Source: Moraxellaceae bacterium
Lineage (GTDB): Bacteria; Pseudomonadota; Gammaproteobacteria; Pseudomonadales; Moraxellaceae
Assembly: GCA_004173455.1 (NCBI GenBank)
Contig: SECL01000008.1
Coordinates: forward strand, 35,409-99,408
Reading direction: 5' to 3'
Length of the DNA: 64,000 nucleotides
This document shows positions 24,028 to 31,311 of this stretch, one piece after another (positions within the stretch are counted from its first letter, which is position 1; the number at the start of each line of letters is the position of its first letter). A program made the position numbers and the translations under genes. The notes beneath the pieces are model-generated. The model saw only the letters and a program-made list of their open reading frames with translations. It did no database searches and had not been told where the DNA came from.

Positions 24028-26015
24028 ATCCACATACTCACCACTGACAGCTTTTTATTGCCTGTACGCAGTTCCTGAATACAAACAGTATGATTTCCTA
24101 AATTTTTCTTCAGGATTACTGTTTCGTTGCCCCGGTCATTAATTCCGCCGTATTCCACCGAATCAGGTGCATTAACAATATCGCCGATTTTTTCAATATC
24201 GGTTTTAGTGACAGCAACCTGACCGCGCTTTGCTTCCGTCACAGCATTACCGTGCTTTTTCAGAATATGCCGAATGGCCGATTCATCAATGCCGTGCACC
24301 CAGCCCGTAACGTCCACACCTACCTCAGCAGAGATTTTTTGAGTCACCTCTGGAGAAACTGGTGCAATATTGGCAAATGATTTATTGCCATCTGCCCTTG
24401 ACGTTGCAATATCAAAAATATCTGTCAGATCTGCCTTACCTTTATGAGCTGATGGCTGGCCAGAACCACCACTGCCAAACTGGCCATTGTCAGCCCGTGG
24501 GTGCTTTCCCTCGCTCCACTCTCCACCTCCATCCATGGCAGGGTCATTGTCCAGTTGTTCCGGCACGTCCTCAGCATCCAAGCCGTTATAGCCACTTAAT
24601 GGACTACTGGCCAAACGCTGACGCTCTTCCTGGGAACAAATTACACCTGCATCAATCAGCGCAGCAGCGGCCTCGGCGTTGATTTTGTTAATGTTGGCAA
24701 TCTGTTCTTCGGTCATTTGCTCCAGTGGTAGATACTCAAAAATAATATCCGGATAAATCTTGCCAAACAGGTGCAACTGAACAATCAGGGTTATGACCAC
24801 CAGTGGATCGGTTAATAATACTTGCTGTGTCGATAACACATAATCATAGAAAACTCTGATTTCGCCATCACTAGAAGCATTAAGGCCATTCGGTGTAATC
24901 CCAAACAGTTTGACCAATGGAATATGGCAAGGTGCAGCCATTTGTTCCTGGGCTTGAGCTTGCAGATCAGATAGGCCGGATAATGGCGTATTGAACTGAA
25001 AAAACTCCTCATCCTCGTTTAACATCATCAGGTTGCGATTATCACGCATCCGGTTAAACAGGGTTGCCCGGTTCAATAGGCCAGTGGCATCGCCGTTGCC
25101 TTCCTCACCATCACCAGCCAGAAGTGTGGCCATATTGGTTTTTAGGCCACTAACGGAGAATGAATGCACCATGTCACTGATTGCATCACGGGTGCGTAAC
25201 CAGTTATCAACAGCTGGCATTAACATCTGTGTCATACTCAGGCCACTGAAATTATAGGAAGGCTTGAGCATGTCAGCAACTGGATGACTGATAAACAATA
25301 GTACACGGCTAGTGTGAATCGGCTTGCCCATGACATACCAAGAACGCGGCCGGTAAAAATACTTATCGGTCGGGTCTATGCTGTTGTAATCCGCTGGGCT
25401 AGTCCAGATCGGCTCAATGGCCTTAAAGCCTTTCAGGCTATCCTTTTTAATAGTGGCCGAACTAATGACTAAAGGTAGGTTGTTATCCTGCGGCTTGCCA
25501 AGGTCAATGTAAACCATGCCACGGCCAAAATAGCCGTCGTGCTCAATGGCCTGTTTGAGAACGTCACGAACCTTAAAGGTATCAAAAGCCTGTTCGATCA
25601 GCTTGATCTGCTCGCTCCGGTCTTCATCACCAATACTTTTAAAGCTAACCCATTTACGGGTCATTTCTGTGGCCAGTGTGGTAGTTGGGCTACGGTACTC
25701 GCTACGCTGGGATAACTCAGACAGAATCGGATAGCCCGGAAAATCCATGCTCGCGCCAGCAAGATTGGCATAGTTCATGGGCATGGCGCTATCCATGGCC
25801 AGTGAGTTAGTAACATCAGTAGGAATTACACCAGCTGGCAATGCCGGTAATGCAAACTTGGTGATAGTTTGTGTTGGCTGTTCATCAGCACCCAGTCTGG
25901 CCAGCAACGCATTGTTGATTTTCAGACCACGCCTTTTCGGTGCCGCCGGTTCTACAGGCGTCAGAACACCGAGCATACGCATGGCGATGCTCAGGAATTT
26001 TTCACGAATTTTCAT
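24012..26015 (-). CDS. Portal protein (DUF1073-type) with fused C-terminal PBECR-like nuclease domain
   Basis: Residues ~60-480 match DUF1073 portals: YRSPTTTLATEMTRKWVSF, RSWYVMGKPIHTSRVLLFISH, FSVSGLKTNMATLL, LVKLFGITPNGLNASSDGE. The portal forms the DNA gate. After a linker (KHPRADNGQFGSGGSGQPS), residues ~530-667 read as a phage Barnase-EndoU-ColicinE5/D-RelE-like nuclease (PBECR type): AIRHILKKHGNAVTEAKRGQ, TKTDIEKIGDIVNAPDSVEY and a final strand KLSVVSMWIKK. PF06381, the family to which DUF1073 belongs, is sometimes labelled anti-CBASS Acb1-like in databases; the portal role is supported here by its place between terminase and MuF. The nuclease activity is inferred. Confidence 0.85.
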   Translation of the reverse strand: MKIREKFLSIAMRMLGVLTPVEPAAPKRRGLKINNALLARLGADEQPTQTITKFALPALPAGVIPTDVTNSLAMDSAMPMNYANLAGASMDFPGYPILSELSQRSEYRSPTTTLATEMTRKWVSFKSIGDEDRSEQIKLIEQAFDTFKVRDVLKQAIEHDGYFGRGMVYIDLGKPQDNNLPLVISSATIKKDSLKGFKAIEPIWTSPADYNSIDPTDKYFYRPRSWYVMGKPIHTSRVLLFISHPVADMLKPSYNFSGLSMTQMLMPAVDNWLRTRDAISDMVHSFSVSGLKTNMATLLAGDGEEGNGDATGLLNRATLFNRMRDNRNLMMLNEDEEFFQFNTPLSGLSDLQAQAQEQMAAPCHIPLVKLFGITPNGLNASSDGEIRVFYDYVLSTQQVLLTDPLVVITLIVQLHLFGKIYPDIIFEYLPLEQMTEEQIANINKINAEAAAALIDAGVICSQEERQRLASSPLSGYNGLDAEDVPEQLDNDPAMDGGGEWSEGKHPRADNGQFGSGGSGQPSAHKGKADLTDIFDIATSRADGNKSFANIAPVSPEVTQKISAEVGVDVTGWVHGIDESAIRHILKKHGNAVTEAKRGQVAVTKTDIEKIGDIVNAPDSVEYGGINDRGNETVILKKNLGNHTVCIQELRTGNKKLSVVSMWIKKTT

Positions 26016-27400
26016 ATCTGACTCAATGAATCACTGCTAATGACCATAGCAGCCTTAATGGTAGGTGTGAACGCCATAACCACAGCATCCGCAATATTTG
26101 GGCTTGGCACATCCCGCTTGGCCAGATCCTTTTTACTCTCAACCTTGACACGACCATCTTGGGCATAATCCCGTTTAGGGGTGGATAGCTCGTCCATCAT
26201 TTTGTCAAGATTTGGGCAATCACTGGCAATACTGATCAGGTCAGAAGGATTGAATTTCTGGCCGTTCCGGATTGCGTTATAGGTGTTACGGAACCGATCT
26301 GCCAGAAGCCACCACGCCTGCGCCTTGATATTGGAAAACATATCCCTATTTAAGGTATCCGTTTTTCCATACTTTGCATCAGGCTTCCAGACAGCAGCAC
26401 CAGCATTAAACTTGGTGTGGCTGATCCGCTTGCCCTGAGTTGCGTTTAGTTCATTGAACTTGGCACCCGCTGATGCACCTACACCAATAGAGTCATAGAT
26501 GATTTGTGCGCCGTGCTCAGTGGCCACGACGTAGGTGCGGGTACAACTGAGCAGCAACTCGTCCTCGCCTGCTTTCCACTCGTCTGTCCAGCGAATGATG
26601 GAGCCATGGGCAAACACGTTAGAACACTTGTCCGCGCCACTATCGGCAATATCAAAGCCAAGGCGTTTAGCACCTTTGGCATCAAAGCCCAATGCAACAT
26701 GTGCCTCAATGGCGGCCTGCACCCAGCTACGCTTGATAATGACGTTATCGTCATCATCCCGCGGCACGCCAAGGTAAATATGCTGGTATTCCTCAAAATC
26801 CTCTAGTTTCGCCGCTTCGATCACATCCCGCATGGTTTGGGACAGGAACGGGTTATCGGTATAATTGATCTGGCGTACCACTGTCTTAGGTGGTGGATTC
26901 AGCACAAACCGCTTATATACAAAATCAGTAGCCAGCTTGGGATTGAAGATAATCCAAAACTGTGAATGCTCTTTACGCACAGTCGGCTCTAAAATCTCCC
27001 ACTGTGACTGCGTAATGTTGTGGGCTTCCTCCAGCCAACACACATCAATGCTTTCTAGCGACTTGATTTCGTCAATATGCCGCCACAACCCATAGAACAA
27101 AAATTCAGTACCGGTGTAACGGTTTATGATTTTATTATCCATAATCTTAAAACGGTGTTGTAGGCCAAACCGTTCAATCTGGATCTTCAGCAGGGAGTAA
27201 ACAGACTCCTCAATTTTATTTTGGAACTGACGTGCACATAAAAAACGTAGTTTGTAGTTATCAGCCAGGAATATGGCAAAGCCTGCCGCATCCCATGATT
27301 TTGATGATGCACGCCCACCATACAAGACCTTATTGCGTGCTGGAGCCTGCCAAAAATCCCTAAGAATCGGGTTCAGTGTTGCTGTCGCCAGACTGCCCAT
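26012..27400 (-). CDS. Terminase large subunit
   Basis: The 462-residue protein has an ATPase domain with the Walker A variant YGGRASSKSW (residues ~28-37), Walker B VCWLEEAH (~120) and a C-terminal RNase H-like nuclease domain (GFDIADSGADKCSNVFAHG, with the Asp of FDIAD likely metal-binding; DAVVMAF). It packages DNA into the prohead through the portal. It overlaps the DUF2280 gene by about 40 nt and the portal by ATGA. Confidence 0.92.
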   Translation of the reverse strand: MGSLATATLNPILRDFWQAPARNKVLYGGRASSKSWDAAGFAIFLADNYKLRFLCARQFQNKIEESVYSLLKIQIERFGLQHRFKIMDNKIINRYTGTEFLFYGLWRHIDEIKSLESIDVCWLEEAHNITQSQWEILEPTVRKEHSQFWIIFNPKLATDFVYKRFVLNPPPKTVVRQINYTDNPFLSQTMRDVIEAAKLEDFEEYQHIYLGVPRDDDDNVIIKRSWVQAAIEAHVALGFDAKGAKRLGFDIADSGADKCSNVFAHGSIIRWTDEWKAGEDELLLSCTRTYVVATEHGAQIIYDSIGVGASAGAKFNELNATQGKRISHTKFNAGAAVWKPDAKYGKTDTLNRDMFSNIKAQAWWLLADRFRNTYNAIRNGQKFNPSDLISIASDCPNLDKMMDELSTPKRDYAQDGRVKVESKKDLAKRDVPSPNIADAVVMAFTPTIKAAMVISSDSLSQI

Positions 27401-27821
27401 AAAAATGTCCTAAACCAGAAGGAACTAAATTTGCACCACCTGCCCCTGTTAATTCTGTACGGTTGGTATACTGGCCACCAACATCCTTGGCGGCCTGTTC
27501 CAAAATCTTGAGCGACATTGTGGTATTTCTACTGTTGCGCTCCAGTTGCTTCTGGTACTGCTTAAGCCGGTAATGCTTATTGGCAATCGGAATATCCACC
27601 AAACCTGCGTCAAACTTCTCTCGTGTTTCAAAGAAAAGCTTTTTTAGGTCAGCACTTAATTTGCGGCACGTAGGCCTTATTGGGTCATAGGCAGCACATT
27701 GCTGCAATGGAATATCAACACCAAATTCCTGTCTTACCGCGTCTACCACTTCCTGAGGTCGGTCACGGCAGGCAAGAGCTTGAACAATAAATATTTTTAC
27801 TGGCTCTTTTAAAACTGCCAT
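27360..27821 (-). CDS. DUF2280-type small terminase-like protein
   Basis: Start at ATG 27,821 after GGGGGAGTG. The protein (about 153 residues) begins MAVLKEPVKIFIVQALACRDRPQEVVDAVRQEFG and continues AAYDPIRP, the signature of DUF2280, a family found directly upstream of large terminases. The N-terminal part looks like a helix-turn-helix that would bind the packaging site. Small-terminase function is inferred from order. Confidence 0.8.
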   Translation of the reverse strand: MAVLKEPVKIFIVQALACRDRPQEVVDAVRQEFGVDIPLQQCAAYDPIRPTCRKLSADLKKLFFETREKFDAGLVDIPIANKHYRLKQYQKQLERNSRNTTMSLKILEQAAKDVGGQYTNRTELTGAGGANLVPSGLGHFYGQSGDSNTEPDS

Positions 27822-27867
27822 CACTCCCCCTTTGTAAGTCTAGGTAAGACCTACAAGGCAAAAAAAA

Positions 27868-27881
27868 TGAGCCTAAGCTCA
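27868..27881 (-). other. Hairpin after the metallopeptidase gene
   Basis: TGAGC-CTAA-GCTCA overlapping the stop codon, followed by TTTTTTTTGCC on the minus strand; a possible terminator between the metallopeptidase and the packaging genes. Confidence 0.55.
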
Positions 27882-28550
27882 CTTGATAACGACTGCCCCG
27901 CAGCCTCGCTCCACTTCAGCATCCGGTACAAACGGTGCAGTATTGGCAATGTTGGCCAGCCGCTTGGTGTCGTTGCTTGCACCCCAGCGCCTAACGGTGT
28001 CGAAAAACTCCTCAACGTCATGATTGACCAAACGATGCTTAGGCAGGCCTGTATTGTTGCTATAGATCATTTCACCATCTTCATCGCGCTCAACACCAAT
28101 ATGGCATAGCTCATGGTCAACCAATGCGCAAAACTCCCGATCGGTAGCGGTTTCACAATAACTGGCATCCAGCGTAATTAAATAGGTTGGTGTAAATCCG
28201 AACCATTCACGCATCTGCTGTTCCTGGCGTGCTTTCTGCCAGCCACCAGCACGGAACGCCACACGCTCACACTGGCCAAGTACTAGGCTGTTTTTATTTT
28301 TAGCCGGTGCGGATGCCCAGGCAAAAGTTAAAAACCCACTATCCTCCTCAATGGACTCTACCAGTAGGGAAATATGCTCATGCTCCGGGTTGTACAGTGG
28401 ACTACCAATTTTAAGGAATGTGCGCTTTACCCATGCTAGCAACTCACGTGCCGGAATTAATTTAACCGGCGGTTCAATGCCATCAAGTAAATACGCTTTG
28501 GTTTCATCTAAAAAATCAGCAGGCGGAAATGGTCTAACTAGGTCAGTCAT
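27879..28550 (-). CDS. Putative phage metallopeptidase
   Basis: The start MTDLVRPFPP at 28,550 follows AGGTGTTCCA. The 223-residue protein contains FCALVDHELCHIGVERDEDG, a HExxH-type zinc motif with a following Glu-rich segment and a downstream NHDVEEFFDTVRRWG that may give the third ligand. It matches the phage metallopeptidase family that often lies at the start of packaging operons. Substrate unknown; head maturation or host-protein cleavage are both possible. Confidence 0.8.
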   Translation of the reverse strand: MTDLVRPFPPADFLDETKAYLLDGIEPPVKLIPARELLAWVKRTFLKIGSPLYNPEHEHISLLVESIEEDSGFLTFAWASAPAKNKNSLVLGQCERVAFRAGGWQKARQEQQMREWFGFTPTYLITLDASYCETATDREFCALVDHELCHIGVERDEDGEMIYSNNTGLPKHRLVNHDVEEFFDTVRRWGASNDTKRLANIANTAPFVPDAEVERGCGAVVIK

Positions 28551-28571
28551 TGGAACACCTATAAAAGAAAA

Positions 28572-28587
28572 GGCCAACCTATTGGCC
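28572..28587 (-). other. Hairpin GGCCAA-CCTA-TTGGCC
   Basis: Perfect 6-bp stem just upstream of the metallopeptidase ribosome binding site, with TTTTCTTTTAT following on the minus strand. Confidence 0.55.
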
Positions 28588-28611
28588 AGCCCTTATTAAT
28601 TAAGTCACCTA

Positions 28612-28935
28612 CTATGTATGGTAATTTTTAATTTTATTTACCATATTAAAGAACCAATTCCCAATCAAAGTAATATCTTCACGATGTATGTTTTCATGCG
28701 GTATATCCTTAAAATTTATTTTTTGATTTCGATAAATAAAAATACTATCTATATTACCAAGACCAAAACGAGTATCTATATCAAATATACAAAGCGCATT
28801 ATATAAATCTTGTGATAATGGCGTATAGGCTGCAAGTGATTTTGAATTTCTTGTGAATTCTCTCCACTCTACAAATTGTTCGGCAGCTTTCATTGCTTGC
28901 TCTAAAGATAAATGATATTGAAAATTTGATGACAT
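28612..28935 (-). CDS. Hypothetical AT-rich phage protein
   Basis: A 107-residue protein (SLEQAMKAAEQFVEWREFTRN, DIDTRFGLGNIDSIFIYRNQKI) with no recognised domain. It is the first annotated gene of the leftward late block, has CGGAAGGAAATAAA before its ATG, and is much more AT-rich than the genes after it, so it was probably acquired separately. Confidence 0.65.
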   Translation of the reverse strand: MSSNFQYHLSLEQAMKAAEQFVEWREFTRNSKSLAAYTPLSQDLYNALCIFDIDTRFGLGNIDSIFIYRNQKINFKDIPHENIHREDITLIGNWFFNMVNKIKNYHT

Positions 28936-29173
28936 TTTATTTCCTTCCGTTTTGTTGTTGAGTATTCACGATATGCTTATCAAAAAGCCAAATCAAACAA
29001 TTAATTAATTTATTAAAAAAATAGTTGACTAATAAAATTTGGCAAATTCAATGTATAAAGAACAATATTAATATAAATGCAATTAATAATATTAAATTAC
29101 CTGCAAAAAAGAAAACCCCAAAACAATATTTCATGGTTCACCGCAATGCCTTGTTGGCCAGTCAATAATTATT
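28936..29173. other. AT-rich gene-poor stretch ahead of the late genes
   Basis: This ~240-bp stretch should contain the late promoter, but no clear minus-strand -35/-10 pair is visible. It holds one possible 28-residue hydrophobic ORF (29,048-29,134). Confidence 0.5.
29048..29134 (-). CDS. Possible 28-residue membrane peptide
   Basis: ATG 29,134 to TGA 29,048 codes MKYCFGVFFFAG followed by a Leu/Ile/Phe-rich helix ending FFIH. One membrane span; the upstream GGTGAACC is a poor ribosome binding site. Such peptides can be toxins or holin partners, but chance hydrophobic ORFs are common in AT-rich DNA. Confidence 0.3.
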   Translation of the reverse strand: MKYCFGVFFFAGNLILLIAFILILFFIH

Positions 29174-29185
29174 TGTGACAGTCAC
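29174..29185. promoter_or_regulatory. TGTGACAGTCAC palindromic site, second copy
   Basis: Identical 12-mer to 11,933-11,944, here 46 nt before a plus-strand gene; the next base extends it to TGTGACAGTCACA. A TAAAAT sequence 13 nt downstream may be the -10 of the same promoter. Confidence 0.55.
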
Positions 29186-29231
29186 ACTTAATTAGGTTAA
29201 AATTTATGCTCTATACAGCAAGAAGCAAAAT

Positions 29232-29474
29232 ATGGAAAAGGATAAATACACAGCGGATCTCTTTAAAAATCCGGTTGGCCGGCCGCGCAAGCTGGATAAA
29301 ACTGGCAAGCCACCAGCACAACGCAAAAAAGATCAGCGCGATCGGCTTACGCTACGTGCAGCAGCTGGTGACTTTAGCCAGTCTGTTTGCCTGCATGTGC
29401 TCAACAATAAGCAGCTAAGAGAAAAATATGGTGTGCTGGCCTGCCAAGAGTTGGAAAAATTATTAAGTAAATAA
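29232..29474 (+). CDS. Small basic plus-strand protein with GRPRK motif
   Basis: The 80-residue protein is basic in its first half (NPVGRPRKLDKTGKPPAQRKKDQRDRLTLRAAAG) and helical in its second (LNNKQLREKYGVLACQELEKLL). The G-R-P-R-K stretch is AT-hook-like, so DNA binding is likely. It is the only plus-strand gene between the early leftward and late blocks, so it is probably a regulator or accessory gene under its own promoter. Confidence 0.65.
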   Translation: MEKDKYTADLFKNPVGRPRKLDKTGKPPAQRKKDQRDRLTLRAAAGDFSQSVCLHVLNNKQLREKYGVLACQELEKLLSK

Positions 29475-29477
29475 AAA

Positions 29478-29514
29478 ATGCCGACTACTGCCCGTTTCAA
29501 ACAGTAGCCGGCTG
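29478..29514 (-). terminator. Terminator ending the leftward early block
   Basis: GCCGGCTACTG pairs with CAGTAGTCGGC on the minus strand (11 bp, one G-U) and ATTTTTTATTT follows. The G-U pair is lost in the plus-strand RNA, so it serves the gene at 29,545-29,718. Confidence 0.75.
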
Positions 29515-29544
29515 GTGCAATACGCTCACCCAAGCACAAACTAT

Positions 29545-29718
29545 TTATCCGACTTTTTGACTGGCCAGCTTTCGTCGTAATTGTTGTAATAGATCCATCG
29601 CTGCATAAAATTTATTGTCCATCTCGGCCAGCTGCTCTGGTGTCTTGCTGGCGCGGGAACATGAACCCAAATGATCAAGTTCAGCCTTGGCCTGCCGGAT
29701 CTGCTCAAGTAGTGACAT
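29545..29718 (-). CDS. Small helical protein
   Basis: The start at 29,718 (MSLLEQIRQAKAEL) follows AAAAGGACTTTTAT. The 57-residue product is a continuous helix-forming sequence with heptad-like Leu spacing (LLEQIRQ, LAEMDNKFYAAMDLLQQLRRKL), so it may be a coiled-coil dimer. No family recognised. Confidence 0.6.
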   Translation of the reverse strand: MSLLEQIRQAKAELDHLGSCSRASKTPEQLAEMDNKFYAAMDLLQQLRRKLASQKVG

Positions 29719-29747
29719 ATAAAAGTCCTTTTCTATAGACGTAAAAA

Positions 29748-29765
29748 AACCCACCGGAGTGGGTT
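29748..29765. terminator. Hairpin AACCCAC-CGGA-GTGGGTT
   Basis: Perfect 7-bp stem flanked by A-run and T-run, so it could terminate in both directions. It lies between the 93-residue and 57-residue genes. Confidence 0.65.
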
Positions 29766-29801
29766 TTTGATAAATATTAAGTAGCTAAGAGCTTTGACAC
29801 T

Positions 29802-30053
29802 CTATTCTTGAGTGATCATATAAAGCTCATCACCAAATAAAACTTTACGCCCAGCAATCAGATTACCCACCTCAAGGGTTTCTTTTGAAATAGGGTCTTT
29901 TGCAAATTCGCCTTTATTATTAACAGCACTAAATATTCCCTTGTGATTAACCATTGAATATCCTTTGGCTGTTGTCCAAGGAACAACTTCCGTTTTTCTG
30001 GTCAAAACTTCTATTTCACGCGTTTTTAAGTTTTTTGCTTGAATCGGCCGCAT
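29802..30053 (-). CDS. Hypothetical protein with start codon inside a large hairpin
   Basis: The likely start is ATG 30,053 (MRPIQAKNLKTREIEVL), 83 residues; the track uses a TTG ten codons earlier. Sequence such as VVPWTTAKGYSMVNHKGIF and GNLIAGRKVLFGDELYMI gives a beta-rich protein without a recognised family. Translation should be controlled, because the start codon and the only upstream purine-rich stretch are buried in a perfect 19-bp hairpin. Confidence 0.6.
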   Translation of the reverse strand: MRPIQAKNLKTREIEVLTRKTEVVPWTTAKGYSMVNHKGIFSAVNNKGEFAKDPISKETLEVGNLIAGRKVLFGDELYMITQE

Positions 30054-30093
30054 TTTTGATTGCTCATTATTGTCAATGAGCAATCAAAAATGC
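30050..30093 (-). promoter_or_regulatory. Perfect 19-bp inverted repeat over a start codon
   Basis: GCATTTTTGATTGCTCATT and its exact complement enclose 6 nt. In the minus-strand RNA the 3' arm holds AATGAG (possible ribosome binding site) and the AUG of the 83-residue gene, so the hairpin can hide both. It could also be a DNA operator or an RNase III site. Confidence 0.7.
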
Positions 30094-30126
30094 TTTGTCC
30101 CAATAATCAAATTTTTCTAAAGGTAT

Positions 30127-30160
30127 AAAAAAAGCCCGACCTTTAGAGGGAACCGGGCTA
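30127..30160 (-). terminator. Terminator after the Q-like gene
   Basis: AGCCCG pairs with CGGGCT on the minus strand, followed by TTTTTTTATACC. Position right behind the antiterminator gene recalls the tR' arrangement downstream of Q genes in lambdoid phages. Confidence 0.7.
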
Positions 30161-30245
30161 TTAAGCGTGCTGGCCTTGATTTACACAAAATGCCAGTTTT
30201 ACATAAAACTACACCCTAAATTAACAAAAAGCAAACTTTATTTTA

Positions 30246-30683
30246 CTAAAGGCACCCAGTGCGCTTTTTAAAGTACTCCAGCGCCTTTTTCTGCTTTTTC
30301 CGAGCTGCTGCAAGCGTGCATTGTTCCATTATTGATAGCGCCTTATCAGTCCACTCATGCTCATAGCGTAGGATTAAATACCAAGCACAACGGCTTTCTT
30401 CCAGATCAATTCTGGCCAGCATTTCATGCAATACCTTACTGACTGCCCTAGCCTCAATATCATTAATTTGCAGATCTGGACGGATTGGTGTGGCCTGCCT
30501 AACTTTCTTTGTATCGGCCTTATCAATCATTACGGCCAATGGTGAACTGTCACCACCCCCTGCACCAGCCTGACCATAAGTCGGTGTATTAAGCCACACC
30601 CCATACTGAATAACCCAGTCCGCTGCACTAAACCGCTTCCAGTTGACTGCCTGCAACACGTGTAACCGCTTATCCGTCCCCAT
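30246..30683 (-). CDS. Q-like late antiterminator (tentative)
   Basis: I chose ATG 30,683 (MGTDKRLHVLQAV) with GGGGGTGG seven nt before it; the track uses a TTG. The 145-residue protein contains WKRFSAADWVIQYGVWLN, IEARAVSKVLHEMLARIDLEESRCAWYLILRYEHEW and ends in a Lys-rich helix. Length, DNA-binding-like basic tail and position between replication and late genes suggest a Q-type antiterminator. The late operon contains many terminator-like hairpins, which fits such a factor. Not a confident family match. Confidence 0.6.
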   Translation of the reverse strand: MGTDKRLHVLQAVNWKRFSAADWVIQYGVWLNTPTYGQAGAGGGDSSPLAVMIDKADTKKVRQATPIRPDLQINDIEARAVSKVLHEMLARIDLEESRCAWYLILRYEHEWTDKALSIMEQCTLAAARKKQKKALEYFKKRTGCL

Positions 30684-30703
30684 AACAACCACCCCCAAAG
30701 TAG

Positions 30704-31117
30704 TTAAACTTCCCTGATCTCAATACCGTGCACCGATGCCATTAAATGTTTCTTTTGCCTGTACGCTGGCAAACGTCGCGTGGCCTTACTTTTCACATCC
30801 TCAACGATTTTTAGTCCATCCTTAAAATAAACAAAATCAGCGATATAACGCATGGCTGGTTTTTTCCGGCCATCAAGTACCACTGAATCCACCAAAACAA
30901 ATACCACTTGAAGCTGCAAATCTTGAATCTGGCCAGTACGCTCCAGTAGTTTTAGACCCTGATAGTGCTTACCCTCTTTTTTTGAATCAAAGGTATGGCC
31001 ATCAATTTCTATTTTCTGGTTTTTGTACTTGGATGGTTTGGCTGGCTTAACTGCTGTACCCGCTTTAACTGGCTGGCCAAAGCGTCGCCGGTACTCCTCC
31101 ATAGACATGCTGGTCAA
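30704..31117 (-). CDS. DUF1064-type nuclease (Holliday junction resolvase-like)
   Basis: The protein (137 residues from a TTG at 31,117, or 134 from ATG 31,108) contains KSKYKNQKIEIDGHTF-like sequence, FDSKKEGKHYQGLKLLERTGQI, RYIADFVYFKDGLKIVEDVKSKA: the E, D, E-x-K pattern of the restriction-endonuclease-like DUF1064 family. It probably resolves branched DNA during replication or packaging. The TTG overlaps the previous stop and has GGGGTA seven nt before it, so I favour it. Confidence 0.78.
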   Translation of the reverse strand: MTSMSMEEYRRRFGQPVKAGTAVKPAKPSKYKNQKIEIDGHTFDSKKEGKHYQGLKLLERTGQIQDLQLQVVFVLVDSVVLDGRKKPAMRYIADFVYFKDGLKIVEDVKSKATRRLPAYRQKKHLMASVHGIEIREV

Positions 31118-31311
31118 TCTTTTACCCCTATACCCCGTAACTGGCTTTTAACGGCAACGATGGCGGTTTGTTGTAGTTCGTAAATGTGATAGTCACTTAA
31201 ATTTTCTTCAGCACAGCGCTGTTTAAACATTTCTCGCGCTTCCCGTGCTGCCAGTTCCATCCGTGCAAGCATCAGGGCAGATCCTGCTAATGCGTCGCTG
31301 ATTTGTCTCAT
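31114..31311 (-). CDS. Small helical protein in the replication cluster
   Basis: A 65-residue protein (ALAGSALMLARMELAAREAREMFKQRC) that overlaps the replication gene by ATGA and the nuclease gene by TTGA. No family recognised. Tight overlaps on both sides show it is a real, coupled gene. Confidence 0.65.
   Translation of the reverse strand: MRQISDALAGSALMLARMELAAREAREMFKQRCAEENLSDYHIYELQQTAIVAVKSQLRGIGVKD

Noticed and set aside
24012-26015. Portal gene as an anti-CBASS Acb1 nuclease
   Set aside because: The family label exists in databases, but the sequence here has portal motifs and portal context; no Acb1-type double H-x-T pattern was seen.
29001-29060. Promoter TTGACT ... TATAAA on the plus strand
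   Set aside because: Spacing of 23 bp between the elements is too long.
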